Assembly (NCBI GenBank): GCA_964410625.1
Contig: CAYPHY010000021.1
Location: 1 to 64,000 of the forward strand
DNA from: CAYPHY01 sp964410625
GTDB lineage: Bacteria; Chloroflexota; Anaerolineae; Promineifilales; Promineifilaceae
Reading direction: 5' to 3'
DNA: 64,000 bases
Position numbers and translations under genes: made by a program. The notes beneath the pieces were generated by a model that saw nothing but the letters and a program-made list of their open reading frames with translations, searched no databases and was not told the DNA's origin. How positions within the stretch are numbered: position 1 is the first letter of the stretch; every line of letters starts with the position of its first letter. Shown here piece after piece: positions 58,661-64,000 of this stretch.

Positions 58661-59725
58661 ATGACCGCTTTTATCATCCGTCGTCTACTGATCATGCCGA
58701 TCATTTTGCTCGGCGTCTCCATTCTGATCTTTGGGATGTTGCAGATTCTTGGCCCTGTGGAGCGTTCCGCGCTTTACGTACGGGATATTCCGAAGAACGA
58801 GCAGCAAGTAGCGGCCGTTATTCGCCGTTATGGTCTGGATGATCCCTTCTTTACCCAATACGGCCGTTGGCTGGTGGGCCGTACTGATCCCGTAACGGGT
58901 GAGCGGATCGGTGGCGTCTTGCGCGGCGATCTCGGCTTTTCACGTACAGGACGCGAGCCGGTGATTGATCTGCTGAAGCGGCGTCTGCCGCCGACACTGG
59001 AACTCGCTATCTGGAGCATGATCCCGACGGTAGGCATCGGTATCTGGCTGGGCATTAAATCCGCCATTCACCACAACAAACCGCTCGATCAGTTCTCGCG
59101 AATATTTGCCATCCTCGGCACATCGTTGCCAACCTTTGTGGTGGCATTGCTGATGATCCTCGTCTTTTACGCCTGGCTTGATTGGTTCCAGCCCGGCCGA
59201 CTTTCCACAGCCTTTGGCCTGGAGGTGAATCGCGCTGGTTTCACCAATTACACCGGGATGGTGACGGTGGATGCCTTGCTCAATTTGCGCTTCGATATTT
59301 TCATTGACGCCCTGCGCCATCTAATCATGCCAGTCGCGACACTGTCGATCATCTCCACAGCGCTGCTGCTGAAGGTAACGCGCTCTTCGATGTTGGAGGT
59401 GTTGCGCCAGGATTATGTGACCACCGCGCGGGCAAAAGGGTTGGCGGAGAAGACGGTCATCAACCGCCATGTGCGGCGCAACGCGCTCATTCCCGTCACC
59501 ACCATTGCCGGGGCGACAGTAGCCGGTCTCTTTAATGGTGTGGTAATCACGGAGACCGTTTTTAACTTCCCTGGTCTTGGTTCGGCCGCGGCCGAGGCTG
59601 CGCTCAGTCTAGACGTGCTGACGATGCTTGGCTACGCGCTTTTCACCGCCATTCTATTCGTGGCTACCAATCTGGTTGTTGATATTTTGTATGCAGTGGT
59701 TGACCCACGTGTCCGCCTCGACTAA
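58661..59725 (+). CDS. dppB: Peptide ABC transporter permease DppB
   Basis: 354 residues from an ATG with CAGGAG. N-terminal helix FIIRRLLIMPIILLGVSILIF (split) is typical of DppB, with the loop ENEQ-x-RRYGLDDPFFTQYGRW-like segment and GDLGFSRTGREPV, then the binding-protein-dependent permease domain with EAA loop TARAKGLAEKTVINRHVRRN (split). Final DILYAVVDPRVRLD is standard. It pairs with DppC, 102 bases downstream. Confidence 0.94.
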   Translation: MTAFIIRRLLIMPIILLGVSILIFGMLQILGPVERSALYVRDIPKNEQQVAAVIRRYGLDDPFFTQYGRWLVGRTDPVTGERIGGVLRGDLGFSRTGREPVIDLLKRRLPPTLELAIWSMIPTVGIGIWLGIKSAIHHNKPLDQFSRIFAILGTSLPTFVVALLMILVFYAWLDWFQPGRLSTAFGLEVNRAGFTNYTGMVTVDALLNLRFDIFIDALRHLIMPVATLSIISTALLLKVTRSSMLEVLRQDYVTTARAKGLAEKTVINRHVRRNALIPVTTIAGATVAGLFNGVVITETVFNFPGLGSAAAEAALSLDVLTMLGYALFTAILFVATNLVVDILYAVVDPRVRLD

Positions 59726-59810
59726 TGAGTGGCTAGTGGGTTAGTGGTTAGTGAATAGTGTTGAGCATTCTAGCCACTAATCACTACCCACTAATCACTG
59801 TTCCACTAAA
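59722..59810. repeat. Inverted 7-bp array between dppB and dppC
   Basis: TGAGTGG, CTAGTGG, GTTAGTGG, TTAGTGA, ATAGTG on the left; CTAGCCA, CTAATCA, CTACCCA, CTAATCA, CTG on the right. It begins at the dppB stop. Confidence 0.9.
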
Positions 59811-59827
59811 TCAAGGGAGAAAAGACG

Positions 59828-60889
59828 ATGACCGCACTAATTGAGCCATCAGGAGATCCTGCAAGCATCAAAGCTGTCGAGTTAGGTGTTGCCCTGGAGG
59901 AGCAAAACCGTTTGGAAAAAGCGGTAGGGCCGGAGTGGGCGCGACTGATTCGTGGTGTTTTTACCAATCCACTTTCTGTTATTGGGCTGATTATCATCAC
60001 CCTTTTTATCGTAACGGCGTTGTTGGCCCCTGTTCTGGCCCCTGCTCCTAATGAGCGTTGGGACCCTTATGTGATCCCGCGTGACGGCTTTCGCGCCGAA
60101 CCACAGCCCCCCGGCACACCCTGGACTCGCGACGCGCCTGCTCATGTGCCGGGTTGGTACCGTTTGTTGACGGGTAATGAAGAGTGGGTCCATTTGCTGG
60201 GGACCACCGGCGGTCAATATGATATCTGGTACGGCGTTATTTGGGGCAGCCGCACGGCATTGATTGCCGGCACCATTGTGGTAGCTGCTTCGGCGATCAT
60301 CGGCATTTTGATTGGAACGGCCGCCGGTTTTTATGGCGGTTGGATCGGTGAAGTCCTGATGCGCCTGGTGGAGGTGTTTATTGCCTTCCCCTTCATCGTC
60401 GGGGCGTTGATCTTGGCCTCGTTGTTGACGCCGATTTTCGGCCGAAGTATCGTCCCTTCGGCCATTGCGCTGATCATCTTTGGTTGGACAACTTACGCGC
60501 GTCTGTTGCGCGGCGATATTTTGGCGACCAAAGAGCGCGAATACGTCCTTGCCGCGCGGGCCAGCGGCGCGACCGATGGTCACCTGATGTTAAAACATAT
60601 CATCCCCAATGCGATCTTCCCGACATTGGTCGTGTTGTCGCTGGACATGGGAACGATTGTCCTGTCCTTTGCCACGCTCAGCTTTTTGGGCATTGGCGTC
60701 CAGGAAGGGTATGCCGATTGGGGGCAAATCGTTAGCTTTGCTCGCGCCTGGATTTTGACCCTGCACATTCAATGGTACACTATTGTCTTTCCTGGTCTGG
60801 CTCTGTTGCTCTATGGTTTGGGCTGGAACCTGGTTGGCGATTCCCTGCGCGATATTCTCGACCCGAAACTGCGCGGTAAAACTAGTTAG
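59828..60889 (+). CDS. dppC: Peptide ABC transporter permease DppC
   Basis: 353 residues. A cytoplasmic N-terminus leads to the first helix NPLSVIGLIIITLFIVTALL (split), a long periplasmic loop ending HLLGTTGGQYDIWYGVIWGSR (split; the usual DppC LGTDxxGRD region is here LGTTGGQYD), then five helices with EAA loop AARASGATDGHLMLKHIIPN (split) and the ending DPKLRGK. The altered LGT loop is uncommon. The core DppC sequence is otherwise normal. Confidence 0.94.
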   Translation: MTALIEPSGDPASIKAVELGVALEEQNRLEKAVGPEWARLIRGVFTNPLSVIGLIIITLFIVTALLAPVLAPAPNERWDPYVIPRDGFRAEPQPPGTPWTRDAPAHVPGWYRLLTGNEEWVHLLGTTGGQYDIWYGVIWGSRTALIAGTIVVAASAIIGILIGTAAGFYGGWIGEVLMRLVEVFIAFPFIVGALILASLLTPIFGRSIVPSAIALIIFGWTTYARLLRGDILATKEREYVLAARASGATDGHLMLKHIIPNAIFPTLVVLSLDMGTIVLSFATLSFLGIGVQEGYADWGQIVSFARAWILTLHIQWYTIVFPGLALLLYGLGWNLVGDSLRDILDPKLRGKTS

Positions 60890-60950
60890 TAGCGAATGAT
60901 GAGTGACGAGTGGTGAGATACTTTACTCCCCACTCGCCACTCCCCACTGT
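60886..60950. repeat. Inverted 7-bp array after dppC
   Basis: TAGTAGC, GAATGAT, GAGTGAC, GAGTGGT, GAGATAC on the left; CCACTCG, CCACTCC, CCACTGT on the right. A real SD (AAGGAGG) follows it for the cytochrome gene. Confidence 0.8.
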
Positions 60951-60972
60951 TTTTAAGGAGGCGGGCTGCTTT

Positions 60973-61773
60973 ATGGCCCGCCTTTTCTTCCGGTTGTCTA
61001 TGCATCGTCTTTTTGTGGCGGTTGCCTCTGTTCTGTTTGCTCTATTCGCGCTTGTCTCTCTTGTGGCTGGCCAGGAAACACCAATGCCGAATATGACCTT
61101 GACGCCACCCACCTCGAATATTGAGGCCACGCCAACGATTGATCGCCTTGCGCCGCCGCCTACGGTTGTCTCGCCGACTCAGGCTGACGAGGGGGACTAT
61201 CTCTTTTGGCTGCACTGCCAGCCTTGTCATGGCGACCAGGGGCAGGGGCTGACCGACGAATGGCGGATGCAATATCCCGAAACAGAACAGTATTGTTGGA
61301 ACTCCGGTTGTCATGGCAACAATCCCTATGAGGGCGGATTTACCATCCCAACCGTGGTCCCGGCCGTTGTTGGCGATGGGTCGCTGGCACGCTTTCAGAC
61401 GCTGGGCCAGCTCTATGACTACATACGGGTGGCAATGCCGCTTTCCTTTCCGGGTACGCTGACTGAAGAGGAGTATCTGGCGATTACCGCTTTTCTGGCG
61501 CAGCGCCACGGCATGTGGGACGGCCGCACGCTGGACGCAGTTCGTATCCATGATTTGCGCTTGCAGCCGGAAACAACGGCCGAAAGCGGTACGCTCGAGG
61601 GGAGCAACATTGGCGCAACTCCAACGGCCGCGCTTGCCGCCACACCGGTCGCTCCAACGGCTGGCTCCGTCCATGGGGCGGAATCGAGTCCGTCGCCGGT
61701 CGTGTGGGGAATCGTGGCGCTTATCGCCTTACTGATGGTTGGAGGGGTTGGTGTGTGGTGGCGAAATCGTTAG
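60973..61773 (+). CDS. Membrane-anchored cytochrome c, probably di-heme
   Basis: 266 residues from ATG 60973 with AAGGAGG. A signal/anchor helix near 12-35 is followed by a Thr/Pro linker. Residues 82-86 are CQPCH, a normal heme c site, and residues 108-114 are CWNSGCH, a CX4CH motif that also binds heme in some multiheme cytochromes. A Met ligand candidate is in IRVAMPLSFPG before LTEEEYLAITAFLAQRHGM. A second Thr/Ala/Pro linker and a C-terminal helix (PVVWGIVALIALLMVGGVGV) anchor it. It is translationally coupled to the next gene, which begins within its last codons. Electron-transfer partner unknown. Confidence 0.82.
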   Translation: MARLFFRLSMHRLFVAVASVLFALFALVSLVAGQETPMPNMTLTPPTSNIEATPTIDRLAPPPTVVSPTQADEGDYLFWLHCQPCHGDQGQGLTDEWRMQYPETEQYCWNSGCHGNNPYEGGFTIPTVVPAVVGDGSLARFQTLGQLYDYIRVAMPLSFPGTLTEEEYLAITAFLAQRHGMWDGRTLDAVRIHDLRLQPETTAESGTLEGSNIGATPTAALAATPVAPTAGSVHGAESSPSPVVWGIVALIALLMVGGVGVWWRNR

Positions 61774-62915
61774 CCATTCAATTTGATTCGGCCCCAGAGG
61801 CTCATACTCGCAAACGGTACCAGCAGCTAGGCTTGCTCAATGGCTTGCTAATCGGTTTGGCGTTGGCCCTCGGCGCCTGGGCACAAGAAGCGATCGGTAC
61901 GATTGGGCTGCCTTATCCGCTGGCGTTGCCCACGCTCCTGGTCAGCGCATTGGCGCTGATCATCTTCTGTGCTGTTGTGGGTTGGCTGACCAGTCGCCTT
62001 GCCCGCACCTGGCTGACTTCAATTTGCTGGTTCCTGGCCGGGGTGATTGTGACGCTGTTTATCGGCTTCCAGCCCTATACTGGCCGTACCTGGACTATCT
62101 GGCTGGCTGACACTCGTTTTTGGGGATTGAATGTCTTTCCCTACCAGGCTCAAGGGACGCTAGCCGGGCTGATTATCGGCGGCTTTTTTGTCCTGCTGGC
62201 TCTGACCGTCTTAGGGATTATTCAAAACTATCGCCTGGAAAATATGGTTGGCGAATTGGGTTCGGCCCGGCGATTTGATCGCAGCATCTGGATTCAGCTG
62301 TTGTGGCCTGTGCCGGTTGTTTTCCTGGTGGCGTTGATTACCGCTGGCTCAATCGAAAATCCAGCCGCGCAATCGGTGGGTGTGATCCACGAGGTGATTG
62401 AAGTCGGCCGTACCTTCGAAGGGGATGAAGCGGAACTCTTCCAGTTGAGTTTGGAGGAGGGGGTCAGCTATTCGGCCATTCGCGGCGTGCGTGATCAATT
62501 GACAGCCAATTACACACTGAGCATTGGCGACGTGAACCCGGCTACCAGCTCGGTGATTGTTGTTGCCCATTTTGACAATGGCGCGTGGATCAATTGCCGG
62601 GTGATTGCCGGGCAGGCCAGCTTTTGTGAAGATGCTTCGCGACCGTACACTACCGGTCTTGTTGAGCTAATCAACGGTATAGCGGCGGCCGAGGATTGTC
62701 GTAACTGCCAACCGCAGGCCAGTGCCGAGTGGACAAGCTGGCTACGCGCCCGCCAGCCTTCGTTGGGGGATGCTCCCCAGGTCACGCGTGTGGCTCAGTG
62801 GGGTAGCGAAGTCTTAATGCGCCTTGAATCGGCGACGGGTGACGCGGCCGTTGAGTGTTGGTTCACTGGCTTGCAGCCTGTGCAATTAAGGAGTTGTGAA
62901 GAGGTTGGTAGTTGA
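61755..62915 (+). CDS. Five-TM membrane protein with cysteine-containing extracellular domain, partner of the cytochrome
   Basis: About 386 residues from GTG 61755 (61758 equally good), overlapping the cytochrome gene by 19 bases, with GGAGGGG upstream. Helices lie near 28-50, 57-80, 87-107, 127-155 and 195-215. The C-terminal 170 residues are outside and contain INCRVIAGQASFCEDAS, EDCRNCQPQASAEW and VECWF, six or more cysteines that could form disulfides or a cofactor site; CRNC is CxxC but without a following His. I recognise no family. Coupling with a di-heme cytochrome suggests a small membrane redox unit. Confidence 0.65.
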   Translation: MVAKSLAIQFDSAPEAHTRKRYQQLGLLNGLLIGLALALGAWAQEAIGTIGLPYPLALPTLLVSALALIIFCAVVGWLTSRLARTWLTSICWFLAGVIVTLFIGFQPYTGRTWTIWLADTRFWGLNVFPYQAQGTLAGLIIGGFFVLLALTVLGIIQNYRLENMVGELGSARRFDRSIWIQLLWPVPVVFLVALITAGSIENPAAQSVGVIHEVIEVGRTFEGDEAELFQLSLEEGVSYSAIRGVRDQLTANYTLSIGDVNPATSSVIVVAHFDNGAWINCRVIAGQASFCEDASRPYTTGLVELINGIAAAEDCRNCQPQASAEWTSWLRARQPSLGDAPQVTRVAQWGSEVLMRLESATGDAAVECWFTGLQPVQLRSCEEVGS

Positions 62916-63010
62916 TAGTAGTCAGTTAGCAGTCGGCAGTAGACAGCGGCCGTAGGTAGGCGGTCTCATATTACTGCTGACTGCATACCGCTGACTGACT
63001 GCTGCTCGCT
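62905..63010. repeat. Inverted 7-bp array
   Basis: TTGGTAG, TTGATAG, TAGTCAG, TTAGCAG, TCGGCAG, TAGACAG on the left; TTACTGC, TGACTGC, ATACCGC, TGACTGA, CTGCTGC on the right. It includes the last two codons of the preceding gene. Confidence 0.75.
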
Positions 63011-63019
63011 TTCAAAAAT

Positions 63020-64000
63020 ATGTGGTCATTTACAAAACTTGTCCTCCAGCGTCTACTGGTCATACCGCTGACACTGTTTGTGGTTACGGCCGTGCTTTAT
63101 GCGATTGTGATGATCGCCCCGCCAGAGGCGCGGGCTGAGCTTTACATGCCGCCGCGGACGCCGCGCTTTCAGACGATCGAGCAGCGGGAAAACATGATCA
63201 ATCGCATTATCGCCGAAAATGGGCTGGATGATCCTTATCCGGTGCAATATGTCAGATGGGTTTCGCGGCTGCTGAGCGGCGACTGGGGCTATAGCCCGGT
63301 GTTCGGCACGGATGTGCTTGAGTTGATTCGTATGCGCCTGCCGGTGACGTTGGAGCTGACCTTTTACTCTGTTGTCTTGCTGATCCCTATCGCGTTGATT
63401 AGTGGAGTGGTGGCGGGTTGGCGGCCGCACAGCCAGTTAGACAATAGTTTCCGCTTCACTGCCTTTTTGGCGACGGCGATCCCGCCGTTCATCCTCGGCC
63501 TTTTTTTGCTCTCTATCTTTTATGTCGGCCTGGGTTGGTTTCCGCCGGAGCGCAGCGGTATTCATCGCATCGTCCTCCAACGCGCCGGTTTCCAACCTTT
63601 CACCGGCTTCCTGACTTTAGACGGTATCTTGAACGGCCGTTTGGATGTTACCCTGGACGCATTTCGCCATCTCGTTTTGCCCGTCTTCACCTTGAGCCTC
63701 TTCCATTGGGCGACGATCAGCCGCGTGGCGCGAGTTTCTACGATAGAAGAAAAGAATAGAGAGTATATTACTTCAGCCAGGGCCAGAGGACTGCCCCGTT
63801 CCAGCGTGCTTTGGCGACACGCTTTTCGCAATGTACTGCTTCCAGCGACAACGGCGGCCACACTGTCGGCCGCTTCGCTGGTCACTGGGGTGTTTGTCAT
63901 TGAGGAGATCTTTGGATTCAATGGTTTGTCGGCGTTGGTCACCGATAGCATGGATGGCACGCCGGATTCGGCCGTTGTCTTGGGCTTTGCGGTGGTCAGC
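63020..64000 (+). CDS. DppB-type peptide ABC permease, 3' end beyond the window
   Basis: ATG 63020, 327 codons open to the last base. N-terminal helix LVLQRLLVIPLTLFVVTAVL (split), then the loop ENGLDDPYPVQYVRWVSRLL (split) and GDWGYSPVFGTDVLELI; permease domain with LPVTLELTFYSVVLL, the EAA-type loop ITSARARGLPRSSVLWRHAF (split), and VTGVFVIEEIFGF. It is a second, divergent DppB paralogue, longer in the first loop than the one at 58661. It probably starts another permease pair with a downstream dppC. It has no clear SD; TTCAAAAATATG precedes it. Confidence 0.9.
   Translation, partial: MWSFTKLVLQRLLVIPLTLFVVTAVLYAIVMIAPPEARAELYMPPRTPRFQTIEQRENMINRIIAENGLDDPYPVQYVRWVSRLLSGDWGYSPVFGTDVLELIRMRLPVTLELTFYSVVLLIPIALISGVVAGWRPHSQLDNSFRFTAFLATAIPPFILGLFLLSIFYVGLGWFPPERSGIHRIVLQRAGFQPFTGFLTLDGILNGRLDVTLDAFRHLVLPVFTLSLFHWATISRVARVSTIEEKNREYITSARARGLPRSSVLWRHAFRNVLLPATTAATLSAASLVTGVFVIEEIFGFNGLSALVTDSMDGTPDSAVVLGFAVVS

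Overview
The window looks like a chromosomal segment of a Chloroflexota bacterium, probably of the Anaerolineae/Ardenticatenia type. That assignment is an inference from content: Sec lipoproteins with long Thr/Pro/Glu linkers, several peptide and amino-acid ABC importers, DUF2723-type membrane glycosyltransferases, DUF3618/holin-like membrane genes and many GTG/TTG starts. GC is estimated by eye at 55-58%. I saw no rRNA, tRNA, CRISPR array, transposase or prophage.

Layout. 1-6.6 kb: tail of a GH20 hexosaminidase, a membrane glycosyltransferase-like protein, an alpha/beta hydrolase, then a three-gene cluster of two paralogous one-TM SH3-type proteins flanking an effector-associated-domain/coiled-coil protein. 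6.7-10.2 kb: argC-argB-argD behind what reads as a complete transcription attenuator (promoter, Arg-rich leader peptide, competing hairpins, terminator). 10.3-16.8 kb: an overlapping three-gene membrane-stress-like operon, der, and cdaA-cdaR for c-di-AMP. 16.9-23.2 kb: a divergent pair of vWA-TM-FHA proteins and an SF1 helicase-like ATPase. 23.2-32.5 kb: a BrnT/BrnA-like toxin-antitoxin pair, a NUDIX hydrolase, fadD, a large DUF2723 protein, a cystathionine gamma-synthase-like enzyme and a YihY/BrkB protein. 32.6-36.6 kb: plsX, fabF, a NERD-like protein and phoU. 36.6-43.1 kb: a complete branched-chain amino-acid ABC transporter (binding protein, livH, livM, livG, livF). 43.1-51 kb: an ornithine cyclodeaminase-family enzyme, a lipoprotein with a VHL-like domain fused to an alpha-carbonic anhydrase, a DAO-type oxidoreductase, a PIN toxin-antitoxin locus broken by a 4-bp duplication, a PadR-controlled operon and a secreted triple-repeat protein. 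51.3-64 kb: a peptide ABC importer (two binding proteins, dppD, dppF, dppB, dppC), a probable di-heme cytochrome c with a membrane partner, and the start of another dppB-type permease.

Two DNA-level properties cut across all genes. First, most intergenic gaps, and several reading frames, contain arrays of degenerate 7-, 8- or 9-bp tandem repeats, usually as a G-rich arm followed by a complementary C-rich arm so that a long hairpin can form. In a cystathionine gamma-synthase-like gene and in membrane glycosyltransferase genes these arrays sit in frame and are translated. Second, the palindrome CGGCCG is heavily over-represented: 19 copies by hand count in bases 1-2400, where about one is expected. 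Together with the arginine attenuator and the effector-associated cluster, these are the observations most worth following up.
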